From: Burkholderiales bacterium
GTDB lineage: Bacteria > Pseudomonadota > Gammaproteobacteria > Burkholderiales > SG8-41
Direction of reading: 5' to 3'
DNA: 12,473 nucleotides
NCBI GenBank assembly: GCA_005800795.1
Contig: SYEN01000358.1
Coordinates: 1-12,473 of the forward strand
The translations under genes were made by a program, and so were the position numbers. Positions within the stretch are counted from its first letter, which is position 1; the number at the start of each line of letters is the position of its first letter. Positions 1 through 7,859 of this stretch are shown here, piece after piece. The notes below the pieces were generated by a model. The model was not told the origin of the DNA, did not search any database, and worked only from the letters and a program-made list of their open reading frames with translations.

Positions 1-272
1 AGGCTGTGCCCGGCCACCATCGAAGGCAGAGGACCGCCCGCCGCCTGCCAGGCACGATACGTGGCGTAGGCTGCCGTCAGCATCACCGGCTGGGTATTGA
101 CCGTGGCACTCAGTTGATCAGCGGGACCTTCGGCCACCAGCTGCCACAAGTCTTGACCAAGTGCGTCCGACGCTTCAGCGAAGGTGTCTTTCACCACCGC
201 CACATCCGCAAACGGCTGCATCATGGCCACCGATTGCGAGCCTTGACCGGGAAAAACCAGGGCAAATGTCAT
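1..272 (-). CDS. fabD: Malonyl-CoA:ACP transacylase FabD, N-terminal part (cut by window edge)
   Basis: FabD moves malonyl groups from CoA to acyl carrier protein in the cytoplasm, supplying the extender for fatty-acid synthesis. Only the first 90 codons are present. The protein begins MTFALVFPGQGSQ; the FPGQGSQ motif at residues 7-13 is the oxyanion-hole region of this family. The last complete codons read G88-H89-S90, the start of the GHSxGE nucleophile elbow, so the window ends at the catalytic serine. The ATG at 272 is chosen because it puts FPGQGSQ at the usual distance from the N-terminus. No strong Shine-Dalgarno sequence is seen; only a weak GAG lies upstream. The gene follows fabH by 59 bases on the same strand, the usual fabH-fabD order. 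The rest of the gene lies outside the window, so its intactness cannot be judged. Confidence 0.95.
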   Translation of the reverse strand, partial: MTFALVFPGQGSQSVAMMQPFADVAVVKDTFAEASDALGQDLWQLVAEGPADQLSATVNTQPVMLTAAYATYRAWQAAGGPLPSMVAGHS

Positions 273-280
273 GATAAAAA

Positions 281-303
281 ACTCAATAAAAACAAATAGT
301 TAT
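281..303 (-). repeat. AT-rich intergenic motif, copy A
   Basis: Read on the minus strand this 23-base stretch matches the plus-strand stretch 7007-7029 at 20 of 23 positions. The shared start is TAACTATTTGTTTT, followed by an ATTGA segment. It lies in the 59-base gap between fabH and fabD and reads toward fabD. Function unknown; low complexity makes chance similarity possible for any one pair, but there are several related copies in the window. Confidence 0.5.
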
Positions 304-331
304 ATCAATAAGTCTGGGTGGCTATCGGGGG

Positions 332-1294
332 TTACATGCGCACCATCAGCGCGCCCCAGGTAAAGCCGCCGCCGACACCTTCCAGTAGCACATGCTGGCC
401 GCCGCAGATGCGGCCGTCTCGCACGGCGGTATCCAGCGCCAGCGGCACTGACGCTGCAGAGGTGTTGGCATGCCGGTCCACCGTGGTCACCACCTTGCTC
501 ATGGGCAGGTTCAGTTTTTTAGCGGTAGCCTGAATGATACGGATGTTTGCCTGATGGGGTATCAGCCAGTCAATCTGCGATTTTTCCATGCGATTGGCGG
601 CGAGCGCTTCTTCAGCGACCTCTTCAAGTACGCGCACAGCGAACTTGAACACTGCGTTGCCTTCCATTTGCAGCAAGGGCCGCCCGCTTATTTTGCCACC
701 GCTCACCGAGCCTGGCACCGAAAGAATATGCGCATGGCTGCCATCCGCGTGCAGATGCGACGACAAAATGCCTGGCGCGTCGCTGCGCTTTAACACAACC
801 GCACCCGCGCCATCGCCGAACAGCACACAAGTGGTGCGATCTTCCCAATCGAGAATGCGCGAATACACCTCCGCACCGACCACCAGAATGTTCTGGTACT
901 GGCCGGAACGCATGAAATGGTCCGCGGTGGTCAGCGCGTAGACAAAACCACTGCACACGGCCTGCACGTCAAACGCGGGACAGGTCTTCGCGCCCAATTT
1001 GGCTTGAAGAATACACGCTGTGCTGGGAAACACCATATCGGGCGTGGTGGTGGCGACAATAATCAGACTCAGCTCAGCAGGCGTGACGCCGGCCGCTTCC
1101 AGTGCGTGGCGGCTGGCTTGCAGCGCCAGATCGCTGGCAAACTCACCCTCCCCGGCAATGTGCCGTTGGCGGATGCCGGTACGGCTGAAAATCCATTCGT
1201 CGGATGTTTCAACCGCACCTTCGAGATCTTTGTTGGTCAGCACTTTGGCCGGCAGGTAGCTGCCAGTGCCTGCAATGCGCGAAAAAATGCTCAA
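332..1294 (-). CDS. fabH: Beta-ketoacyl-ACP synthase III FabH
   Basis: FabH condenses acetyl-CoA with malonyl-ACP, the first condensation of type II fatty-acid synthesis. The 320-residue protein has the full Cys-His-Asn triad: C114 in AVCSGF, H247 in PHQAN (with N250) and N277 in HANTSA. The N-terminal RIAGTGSYLPAKVLTN, the GDGAGAVVL segment near 160 and the C-terminal GVGGGFTWGALMVRM are typical. Length matches the family. The start is a TTG at 1294, overlapping the plsX stop by four bases (TTGA), which suggests translational coupling; a GGA at 1303-1305 is a plausible ribosome-binding site with 8-base spacing. No ATG in the same frame lies nearby at a sensible position. It sits between plsX and fabD in the conserved lipid operon. 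Nothing suggests damage. Confidence 0.97.
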   Translation of the reverse strand: MSIFSRIAGTGSYLPAKVLTNKDLEGAVETSDEWIFSRTGIRQRHIAGEGEFASDLALQASRHALEAAGVTPAELSLIIVATTTPDMVFPSTACILQAKLGAKTCPAFDVQAVCSGFVYALTTADHFMRSGQYQNILVVGAEVYSRILDWEDRTTCVLFGDGAGAVVLKRSDAPGILSSHLHADGSHAHILSVPGSVSGGKISGRPLLQMEGNAVFKFAVRVLEEVAEEALAANRMEKSQIDWLIPHQANIRIIQATAKKLNLPMSKVVTTVDRHANTSAASVPLALDTAVRDGRICGGQHVLLEGVGGGFTWGALMVRM

Positions 1295-2367
1295 GCGATC
1301 ATTCCGTTATGGGTCTCGTCCTTCATCGGCTGCGACTGAGGCACATTTTTTTGCACATGAATGTGCGTCATGCGCTCGGAGATATGCGCCAGCATGCCTG
1401 TACGCACTTCTTCGACCGCGCGCCGCAAAGCGCATTCAAAACTGTAGGCATCTGCCGACCCGTGGCTTTTCAGCACGATGCCGCGCAGCCCCAGCAAACT
1501 GGCGCCATTATAGCTGCGATGATCCACCCGTTTCTTGAACGCGTTCAACACGGGCAACGCCACCAGCCCAGCCAGTTTGGTCAGCGCATTGCGCTTGAAT
1601 TCCTCCTGTAACAGCGTGCGCATCAAATGCGCAAGCCCTTCAGCGGATTTCAGCGCGACATTGCCCACAAATCCGTCGCAAACCACCACGTCGGTGGTGC
1701 CTTTAAAAATATCGTTGCCTTCGACGTTGCCGTAAAAATTCAGTCCGCTCGCGCGCAACAGCACGGCCGCCTGTTTGACCACCTCGTTGCCCTTGATGTC
1801 TTCCTCGCCGATATTGAGCAGGCCCACCGTGGGGTGGGTTTTGTGTTCCACGCAAGCCACCAGCTCGGCGCCCATGATGCCGAATTGCAAAAGATGCTCG
1901 GCTGTGCAATCGACGTTCGCGCCCAGATCAAGCACGTAAACCCGTCCGCTCAGCGTTGGAAGGATGGAGGCAATCGCCGGCCGGTCGATGCCTGATAATG
2001 TTTTCAGCACGTAGCGCGAAATCGCCATCAGCGCGCCCGTGTTGCCCGCGCTCACCGCCGCCTGCGCTTCGCCGGATTTCACCAAATCAGCCATTACGCG
2101 CATCGACGAATCTTTTTTCGTGCGCATGGCAACCGCGGGCGGTTCATCCATGCCGACAACTTCTGCGGCATGGCGCACCACCAGCCGATCGCCAAACGCC
2201 GACGGACTGGATTGATGGCGCTTAAGTTGCACCTCGATGTCGGGCGCAAGGCCGGCGAGGATGACGCCCGCACTGGGATCATCGTGCAACAGGCCGAGAG
2301 CGGCAGGCACCGTCACCGAAGGGCCGTGGTCTCCCCCCATGCAATCGACTGCGACGGTCACCCGCAT
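1291..2367 (-). CDS. plsX: Phosphate acyltransferase PlsX
   Basis: PlsX makes acyl-phosphate from acyl-ACP and phosphate; PlsY then uses it to acylate glycerol-3-phosphate, beginning phospholipid synthesis at the inner face of the membrane. The 358-residue protein opens with VTVAVDCMGGDHGP (D8, D13, H14 in the conserved stretch) and contains the family segments VSAGNTGALMA, LDLGANVDC and VVVCDGFVGNVALK. The C-terminal 25 or so residues after HISERMTHIHVQ look like a lineage-specific tail. The ATG at 2367 has an AGG six bases upstream and gives the usual N-terminus. It ends in TGA within the fabH TTGA overlap. The 158-base gap upstream to rpmF has no gene; I see no convincing separate promoter there, so transcription from the yceD promoter is assumed. 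Confidence 0.96.
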   Translation of the reverse strand: MRVTVAVDCMGGDHGPSVTVPAALGLLHDDPSAGVILAGLAPDIEVQLKRHQSSPSAFGDRLVVRHAAEVVGMDEPPAVAMRTKKDSSMRVMADLVKSGEAQAAVSAGNTGALMAISRYVLKTLSGIDRPAIASILPTLSGRVYVLDLGANVDCTAEHLLQFGIMGAELVACVEHKTHPTVGLLNIGEEDIKGNEVVKQAAVLLRASGLNFYGNVEGNDIFKGTTDVVVCDGFVGNVALKSAEGLAHLMRTLLQEEFKRNALTKLAGLVALPVLNAFKKRVDHRSYNGASLLGLRGIVLKSHGSADAYSFECALRRAVEEVRTGMLAHISERMTHIHVQKNVPQSQPMKDETHNGMIA

Positions 2368-2525
2368 GAATGACCTGTCCGGCAGGCAACCGATGAGAAC
2401 AAATTGATCAAGGTCGGGGTGTCACGATGGGCGGCACCGGTAGCGCGGACACAAAGCGCAAGCGCTGCAGGAAGCGCGAAAACTCAAAAGCGCCGTGAAA
2501 CACCGGTCAGGCGGCGTACTGCCAA

Positions 2526-2705
2526 CTACTCGCCTTTGGTCTTGATGACCTTCTTGCCGCGATAAAACCCGTTGGGGCTTATGTGATGGCGCAGATGCAC
2601 TTCACCGGTTGTCGGCTCAAGCGCCAGCGGCGCCGCGCCCAGTGCGTGGTGCGAACGGTGCATGCCGCGTTTGGACGGCGACTTCTTGTTTTGCTGAACA
2701 GCCAT
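2526..2705 (-). CDS. rpmF: 50S ribosomal protein L32 (RpmF)
   Basis: Structural protein of the large ribosomal subunit, 59 residues, very basic. It starts MAVQQNKKSPSKRGMHRSHH and ends HHISPNGFYRGKKVIKTKGE, with the proteobacterial L32 layout (SPSKRGMHRSHHAL near the N-terminus, HHIS..GFYRGKKV near the C-terminus). The ATG at 2705 is fixed by a strong AGGAG ribosome-binding site (plus-strand 2713-2717) with a 7-base spacer, the best one in this operon. It follows yceD by 65 bases and precedes plsX by 158 bases, the same order as in Escherichia coli. No zinc-binding cysteines are present, as expected for this version of L32. Confidence 0.97.
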   Translation of the reverse strand: MAVQQNKKSPSKRGMHRSHHALGAAPLALEPTTGEVHLRHHISPNGFYRGKKVIKTKGE

Positions 2706-2728
2706 GGTGCTACTCCTTCGTTTATATT

Positions 2729-2751
2729 GTAACTAATTGATTTAAAACAAT
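2729..2751 (+). repeat. AT-rich intergenic motif, weak copy D
   Basis: The first 17 bases, GTAACTAATTGATTTAA, match the start of copy B (7007-7023) at 15 of 17 positions, and the full 23 bases at 17 of 23. It lies in the 65-base gap between yceD and rpmF, reading against those genes. Membership is uncertain because this gap is AT-rich throughout. Confidence 0.3.
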
Positions 2752-2770
2752 TATTTTTTACGCGTGCCTT

Positions 2771-3256
2771 TTAATGCGCGAACGGATTCACGACTTCGCC
2801 GGTTTTTAACGCGGCATCCACCCTTTTGCACTGCGCCACGTCATGTCGCGGAAACGGCGGCAAGGCCAACAACACTTCGTCCTCCACCAGCATGACCACA
2901 TCCAGCGTCTTGCTTGCCGCGATGCAATCCGGCTCATCGGGATTGGAGCCAATCGCTTCGTATTCGGTTTCAAGCACCTCTGCTGCCACCAGCCGCACCA
3001 CGCTTTCTATACGCAGTTCGTGCGCCATCGCTTCCAGACAGCGCTGGCACTGCAGTTCCACTGTGCCGTTCACCCGAAACCGCAGCAACGGCCGTTCGCG
3101 CCCATCACAATCGCCGCTTATGGCATAGTCCAAACTACCCGTGCTGGCGTACAAGCTTTGCACCAGTCGAGGCAAGCTGGCAACAGCTACTACGCCTGTC
3201 AACTGCTGGCGGTCACGCGCCAGCTTCAGACTATCTACGATCGGGGTGTTTGCCAT
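2771..3256 (-). CDS. yceD: YceD/DUF177 family protein
   Basis: YceD is a conserved protein nearly always encoded just before rpmF; the family is linked to 23S rRNA accumulation in plants and E. coli, but its biochemical activity is not established. This copy has 161 residues, close to the usual length. It shows the family CxxC pair (C70-Q-R-C73, in VELQCQRCLEAM), an acidic middle region around 92-111 and the conserved LVEDEVLLALPPFPRH stretch at 123-138, followed by a further cysteine at 143. The start at 3256 gives the usual N-terminus, although no clear Shine-Dalgarno sequence precedes it. It is the first gene of the minus-strand lipid/ribosome operon, with a strong promoter about 95 bases upstream. 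Confidence 0.93.
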   Translation of the reverse strand: MANTPIVDSLKLARDRQQLTGVVAVASLPRLVQSLYASTGSLDYAISGDCDGRERPLLRFRVNGTVELQCQRCLEAMAHELRIESVVRLVAAEVLETEYEAIGSNPDEPDCIAASKTLDVVMLVEDEVLLALPPFPRHDVAQCKRVDAALKTGEVVNPFAH

Positions 3257-3350
3257 GAAAATATGAGCCGCTTACGAATCCCTATCTGCGCCGCCGGAAC
3301 ACGAGCCCCTCAACAAAATATCTACCAAGCGCGAAACGCAAAACCAATCA

Positions 3351-3379
3351 ATGATAATATTTTCTGCAGCCATTGTCAA
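3351..3379 (-). promoter_or_regulatory. Sigma70-type promoter for the yceD-rpmF-plsX-fabH-fabD operon
   Basis: On the minus strand TTGACA (3379-3374) is followed by exactly 17 bases and then TATCAT (3356-3351). The -35 is a perfect consensus and the -10 matches at five of six positions. Transcription would begin near 3344, giving a leader of about 88 bases before the yceD ATG. No start site has been measured; this rests on the match alone. Confidence 0.75.
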
Positions 3380-3439
3380 AACCAATTTTCAGAATATCGA
3401 TATAAAACAACCACTTAGATAATTTATACGTTGTAATTC

Positions 3440-4030
3440 ATGGCTGAGCGTTCCCTGATTCTCGCTTCTTCCTCGGTTTACCGCCGCGAGCTGCTGGCGC
3501 GACTGCGTTTGGACTTTTCCTGCGTGTCGCCTGACATCGACGAAACCGCACAACCCGCCGAAGCGCCCAAGGCCACCGCAATGCGGCTGGCACTGGCCAA
3601 GGCGCAGGCGGTCGCCAAGTACCATCCGCAGGCGCTAATTATCGGCTCGGATCAGGTGGCCGACCTCGACGGCAAGCCATTGGGCAAGCCCGGCGATCAC
3701 GCCAACGCCGTGCGTCAGCTACGTGCCATGCGCGGCAAGCGAGTGGCGTTCCATACCGCGCTGTGCCTGCTGGATGCCGCTAGCAGCCAATACCAGCTGG
3801 AAAATAACGTGACCAGCGTGCAACTGCGCAATTTAAGCGACGCGCAAATCGAGCGCTATTTGCAACTCGAACAACCTTTTGACTGCGCCGGGAGTGCCAA
3901 GGTGGAAAGCCTGGGCATCGCTTTGGCAGAAAGAATCACCAGCGAGGATCCTACCGCGTTGATCGGTCTGCCACTGACCGCGCTGGTCAGCATGCTCGAA
4001 AAAGCAGGCGTTAATGTATTGGCAGGGTAA
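3440..4030 (+). CDS. yceF: Maf-family nucleotide pyrophosphatase, YceF type (7-methyl-GTP pyrophosphatase)
   Basis: Maf proteins hydrolyse non-canonical or modified nucleoside triphosphates to monophosphates in the cytoplasm. The 196-residue protein begins MAERSLILASSSVYRRELL, with the family SSSxxR motif at residues 10-15, and has the GSDQV motif at 69-73 carrying the catalytic aspartate (D71). The CAGSAKVESLG segment at 149-159 resembles the YceF branch, which in E. coli prefers 7-methyl-GTP, rather than the dTTP/UTP-cleaving YhdE branch; substrate is therefore inferred. Length is typical. The ATG at 3440 gives the usual N-terminus although no clear ribosome-binding site precedes it. It diverges from yceD across an AT-rich 183-base intergenic region, as in many proteobacteria, and converges with the histidine kinase gene. 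Confidence 0.93.
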   Translation: MAERSLILASSSVYRRELLARLRLDFSCVSPDIDETAQPAEAPKATAMRLALAKAQAVAKYHPQALIIGSDQVADLDGKPLGKPGDHANAVRQLRAMRGKRVAFHTALCLLDAASSQYQLENNVTSVQLRNLSDAQIERYLQLEQPFDCAGSAKVESLGIALAERITSEDPTALIGLPLTALVSMLEKAGVNVLAG

Positions 4031-4125
4031 ACGCATAACCCATTGTTTTATTACAGAATTTAGGCCCACCTGCCTCCACATACCAAGGGTAGGAAGAATT
4101 TCTACTGCCAAAAATCTTTATGCGG

Positions 4126-6876
4126 TCAGGCCGTGTGTGGAGCCGACGTCAAGGGGATAGACAGTGTGACCACCACACCTTCCCCCAGTTTGCCTTGAAT
4201 CGCCACTTCACCGCCAAGGTAGCCGATGCGCTCGCGCACACTGACCAGCCCCAGGCCTGCGACGATAGCCCCGTCGTCAAACCCTCGCCCCTGGTCACTT
4301 ACCGTGACCACCAGCCGCTCGCCGGCCCGCTGCTGATCCACGTGTGCACGTTTGACGCCGGCATGACGGATCACATTTAGCAACAACTCACGCACCGCCC
4401 GGAACGCAACCACGCGCGCCAGCTCACCCAGTACTTTTGGTTCGCCGTCGTCGCTCAGCCGCACCGCCAAACCATACTCTCGGCGCATTTCTTCCACCAG
4501 CCATTCCAGCGCCGGTGTCAGACCCAGTTCACGCAGTACCGGCGGACTGAGTTCGAATTCCAGCGTGCGTATTGCCGAAGCGCTCTGCGCTATGATCTGC
4601 ACCGCGTCCTCCAGCGTACCGCGCTGCGCAGCGGCATCGGCCAGCGCAGATTCAATCTTGAGCCGCGCGAGGTTCAGCGATTGTCCCACGCCGTCGTGAA
4701 GGTTTTGCGCAATGCGGGTGCGCTCGGTTTCGAGCAGCTCTTCCTGCCGGGCAGCCAGCCGACGCAGACGATCGTTGGTTTCACGCTGTGCCGCCAGAGC
4801 AACCACGCGATCGTTAATGTCGCGGCATACGCCCTGAAAGCGAATTACGCGATCTTTCTCCCACACTAGCGTGACTTGTTGCCCGAACCATATCGGTGGT
4901 CCGCTTTTGGTCAGCGCGGCAATCTCGATATAGCCACTACTGCGGCGCTCCTTGACAGCCGTATAGAAAAATTGACGTAACGCGAGATGGTGATCCGGGT
5001 GCACAAGCTCGAGATAGTGGCGATTGACCAGTTCTTCGCGTGCATACCCCAGCATCTGCAACGCGGCATTTGTGTTGAAGTAAGTAAAGTTTCCTTCCGC
5101 ATTGGTCTCGTAAATGAGATCTACCGCATCTTCTACCAAAGTACGATAGCGTTGTTCACTTTCACGCAGTTTGTCCAACTCCGCCTGTTTGCGCTCGGTG
5201 ATATCCCGCGATATAGATACCAGGCCCGTAATCGTGCCACTGCCATCGCGGATCTGCGACAGGATGATTTCCCGCCAACTGTCGGTGAAAAAGGAGCGCC
5301 GCTCCACGCGCACCGGACCCGGTGCGCACAAGGCCTGCTTGTCCTCAGAGTCCAGCAGCGATGCCACCTGTGCCGGGCGCAATTCAAACACGGTTTTGCC
5401 GATGATCTGCTCCTCCGGCACTCCGATTTGGCGCTGCATGGCGCGATTGACCATGACAAATCTGCCGCGGGCGTCTTTCAGCAGCACCTGATCAGGAATC
5501 GTATCCAGCAAGGTGCGCAAGCGCTGCTCGGATTCGCGCAGGGCCAGCTCAGCCTGACGGCGCCCGCTGACGTCTTCACACATGATCAGCAGAAGCAGCC
5601 CGCCATCGTCTCCCGTCACCGCGATGGCGCTCTCGCGCACCCAGAGTGTTTGTCCGTCCTTGCGCACCTTGGCAATTTCCCAGGTGTGTACACGGTCTAT
5701 CTCGCGCATGCATTGTGCCAATTGCTCACGCACCTGATGATGCAATTCCGGAGGAAACACCAAGGTTACCGGCTGGCCCTTCAATTCTTCGACCTGGTAA
5801 CCCAGTTGATTCGCACCCTGCGGATTGACAGAAACCACCTGCCCCGTCGCATCCAGCGTGAAATACATCAGCGGATTATTGACAAAAAGGTTGCGGTAGC
5901 GCGCCTCACTTACCTGGAGCCGCAGTTCGTTGTCCTGCAACGCCGCCGTACGCGAAGCTACCTGAGCTTCCAGGTCATCGCGCGCGCGCAGCAAAGCCGC
6001 TTGTACCACTCGCCGCTGCGAGGTCACCGCCACCAGCATCAATGCGGCGGCACAAGCCAGTACCAAAAACGACTGCACGATCAACAGGCTTTCGCGCGGC
6101 GACTGCGCGCTTGCAGCATAGGGACCGAAGCCGGAGACCGTTGCGTGCAACGAGATGGCGGTCAACAAAGTGAGTTCCAGCGCCGTGCCCAGCATGCCAA
6201 ACCGCAAGCCTGCCCAAAGCATTAGCGGCAGCACCAGAAAAACCAACGGCAACCGGATGCTAAATACGATATGAAAAACCAGCGCCAGACAAATGCTCAA
6301 CGCCAACGCTTCATATAGTCTGGCCCCGCGCGGCAACAACGGGGCCGGCCACCGTTGCCACGCCGCCAATACCAAGGGCGCCGTCACCAAACAGCCCAGC
6401 GTAAAGCCTGTCCAATGAATTACCCAAAGCGTGGTCATGGTACTGGGGGGAACGACCTCCGTCATCGTCATCGCCATTTCTGCGCTGGCGCTGACGACTG
6501 CCCCGGGCACGGCACAAAACATCACTAAGGCCAGCACGTTGCGCGGCACGTCAAAGTGAAACGGCCAACCGCTCACACGGCGCGTGAGCCACGCCGCAGC
6601 GGCTGTACCGGTGACGTGACTCAACGCATCGCCCAACGCATGCATCGCACCGTACTGGCAAAACCATGCTGCTGCAAGACTGTCAACCGCCAGCCCCACC
6701 AGGGCCCAACGCCACCAGCTTCGTTGCTCGCTCAGCAGCAATACCGCCAGCAGAACGCCGCCTGAAAAAACCACACCCATATCATTGCCGTGGCGGAACG
6801 CTACGCAATTACCCACTATTACGGTAAGGAACATGCTTACCGCAAACAAGCACAAACTTTTGGAATTACAGGTCAT
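4126..6876 (-). CDS. MASE1-like membrane sensor histidine kinase with three PAS domains
   Basis: Predicted inner-membrane kinase of 916 residues. Residues 8-285 hold about eight hydrophobic segments in a MASE1-like arrangement, an integral-membrane sensory module of unknown ligand. A short coiled stretch (about 290-325) leads to three PAS domains at roughly 322-440, 447-565 (ending SRDITERKQ) and 574-690 (ending CRDINDR). The HisKA_3 domain carries H727 in RIAQNLHDGVGQSL, the NarL/DegS-type phospho-acceptor. The HATPase domain shows an N box (RELLLNVIRHAG, N834), a G1 box DQGRGFD at 861-867 and a G2 box GLGLVSVRERIGYLGG. All catalytic parts are intact. HisKA_3 kinases normally pair with REC-LuxR regulators, but none is adjacent. 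The start is uncertain: no Shine-Dalgarno precedes the ATG at 6876, and M15 is an alternative. A dyad at 6946-6960 lies upstream. Confidence 0.9.
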   Translation of the reverse strand: MTCNSKSLCLFAVSMFLTVIVGNCVAFRHGNDMGVVFSGGVLLAVLLLSEQRSWWRWALVGLAVDSLAAAWFCQYGAMHALGDALSHVTGTAAAAWLTRRVSGWPFHFDVPRNVLALVMFCAVPGAVVSASAEMAMTMTEVVPPSTMTTLWVIHWTGFTLGCLVTAPLVLAAWQRWPAPLLPRGARLYEALALSICLALVFHIVFSIRLPLVFLVLPLMLWAGLRFGMLGTALELTLLTAISLHATVSGFGPYAASAQSPRESLLIVQSFLVLACAAALMLVAVTSQRRVVQAALLRARDDLEAQVASRTAALQDNELRLQVSEARYRNLFVNNPLMYFTLDATGQVVSVNPQGANQLGYQVEELKGQPVTLVFPPELHHQVREQLAQCMREIDRVHTWEIAKVRKDGQTLWVRESAIAVTGDDGGLLLLIMCEDVSGRRQAELALRESEQRLRTLLDTIPDQVLLKDARGRFVMVNRAMQRQIGVPEEQIIGKTVFELRPAQVASLLDSEDKQALCAPGPVRVERRSFFTDSWREIILSQIRDGSGTITGLVSISRDITERKQAELDKLRESEQRYRTLVEDAVDLIYETNAEGNFTYFNTNAALQMLGYAREELVNRHYLELVHPDHHLALRQFFYTAVKERRSSGYIEIAALTKSGPPIWFGQQVTLVWEKDRVIRFQGVCRDINDRVVALAAQRETNDRLRRLAARQEELLETERTRIAQNLHDGVGQSLNLARLKIESALADAAAQRGTLEDAVQIIAQSASAIRTLEFELSPPVLRELGLTPALEWLVEEMRREYGLAVRLSDDGEPKVLGELARVVAFRAVRELLLNVIRHAGVKRAHVDQQRAGERLVVTVSDQGRGFDDGAIVAGLGLVSVRERIGYLGGEVAIQGKLGEGVVVTLSIPLTSAPHTA

Positions 6877-6945
6877 GGAGGATCAATGGCTGGAACAGCT
6901 GTGACACATTATTGCGTATCCAAGGCACGAATTCTCTGCGGGAAT

Positions 6946-6960
6946 ATAACCGTTGGTTAT
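6946..6960. promoter_or_regulatory. Inverted repeat upstream of the histidine kinase, possible operator
   Basis: ATAACC-GTT-GGTTAT is a perfect 6-bp inverted repeat with a 3-base centre, 70-84 bases upstream of the kinase ATG. The next eight bases, GTGCGCAC (6961-6968), are also palindromic. The position suits a regulator-binding site, but no regulator is identified and short dyads arise by chance. Confidence 0.3.
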
Positions 6961-7006
6961 GTGCGCACTAGCGGCAAGCACCAGGATAAGACGTAGCGCA
7001 CATGAT

Positions 7007-7029
7007 GTAACTATTTGTTTTAATTGACT
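7007..7029 (+). repeat. AT-rich intergenic motif, copy B
   Basis: It contains TAACTATTTGTTTTAATT and continues GACT. It matches copy A (minus strand, 281-303) at 20 of 23 positions and copy C (11759-11780) at 20 of 22. It lies directly against the stop codon of the deacetylase gene (7031), reading into the 3' end of that gene. No hairpin is evident, so it is not an ordinary intrinsic terminator. Confidence 0.5.
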
Positions 7030-7030
7030 A

Positions 7031-7858
7031 TTATTTGGAACCAAATAGGCTGGCCGCATCTCCGAGACGCATGAAGACCGCACCGTTCTCCTTCAGGGTG
7101 CGAATCAGCTTTTCCAGCACGATCATGCGATGCCCGCGCCCAATAACAAACGGGTGAAACGTATAGGTGATCACGCCCCAATCGAGGTGATCGCGCAGGT
7201 ACATGAAATCATCCGTCCAGTTTTGCAGCACGTGATGCGCATTCATATTGCCCGGCAAAATGCTGGTGTTGGTGCGCACAAATTCGAAGTGCGGATAGTC
7301 ATCCAACGACCAGCTGATTGGCATTTCGATCAGTCGCGTGGATTCTCCGAAAATAGCGGGCTTTTCCAGTTCGATTACGTCGCCCTGCCGTACGCGATAT
7401 GGCGTATAGTCGTCACCCATCATGCTGCTGTCGTAGACGAAATTGTGCTTGAGCAACAGATCCACCGAATGCGGGCTCAAGTCCCACGATGGCGAACGGT
7501 AGCCGCGCGCATACACGCCGGTGAGTTTTCTAATTTGCTCGTTGGCGCGTACAAGGCTGGCTTCTTCCTCGTCACGCGACATCACAGCGGGTGGCACATG
7601 CGTCCAGCCGTGATGACCGATTTCGTGACCTGCGTCGAAAACACGTTGGCAGTGAGCTGGGTACGTCTCGAGCGTGTGGCCGGGGATAAACCAACTTGAC
7701 GGCACATCATACTTTTTGAGCAAATCAAGAATGCGTTGCGCGCCGACGTTGGCGCCAAATTCACCCCGCGAAATCGGCGAGGGCGACGTCATACCACGCG
7801 AAATGAAGCCTGATATCGCGTCGAAATCGAAAGTCAGGCAAGCAATGCTGGTTTTCAT
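7031..7858 (-). CDS. Polysaccharide/peptidoglycan deacetylase family protein (NodB-like fold, PgdA/PuuE-like)
   Basis: The 275-residue protein looks like a carbohydrate esterase 4-type deacetylase of the branch that includes Helicobacter pylori PgdA and the allantoinase-like PuuE. These enzymes use a metal ion to remove N-acetyl or related groups. The N-terminal CLTFDFDA motif (D11, D13) supplies the acidic metal/catalytic residues, GHHGWTH at 81-87 the metal histidines (H83, H87), RSPSW at 121-125 a substrate-side motif and FHPF at 235-238 the late histidine. No signal peptide or membrane segment is seen, so the protein looks cytoplasmic. Substrate is not deducible: sugar polymer, precursor or small amide are all possible. 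The ATG at 7858 has no clear ribosome-binding site. A decayed Bug transporter gene lies upstream on the same strand, hinting at a former operon. Confidence 0.85.
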   Translation of the reverse strand: MKTSIACLTFDFDAISGFISRGMTSPSPISRGEFGANVGAQRILDLLKKYDVPSSWFIPGHTLETYPAHCQRVFDAGHEIGHHGWTHVPPAVMSRDEEEASLVRANEQIRKLTGVYARGYRSPSWDLSPHSVDLLLKHNFVYDSSMMGDDYTPYRVRQGDVIELEKPAIFGESTRLIEMPISWSLDDYPHFEFVRTNTSILPGNMNAHHVLQNWTDDFMYLRDHLDWGVITYTFHPFVIGRGHRMIVLEKLIRTLKENGAVFMRLGDAASLFGSK

Positions 7859-7859
7859 T

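Noticed and set aside
470..2225. Several plus-strand open frames of 80-190 codons opposite fabH and plsX
   Set aside because: Shadow frames of well-supported conserved genes.
3395..3429. A promoter for maf (TATAAA at 3401-3406 or GATAAT at 3418-3423)
   Set aside because: Plausible -10 boxes, but neither has an acceptable -35 at 16-18 bases, so not listed as a feature.
4031..4125. A terminator between the convergent maf and kinase genes
   Set aside because: I could not find a GC-rich stem followed by a T run on either strand.
4120..6225. Long plus-strand open frames opposite the kinase gene, including 412 codons at 4987-6225
   Set aside because: They are antisense to intact kinase domains, rich in R, H, Q and L with no family motifs; open only because of the GC-rich codon use on the other strand.
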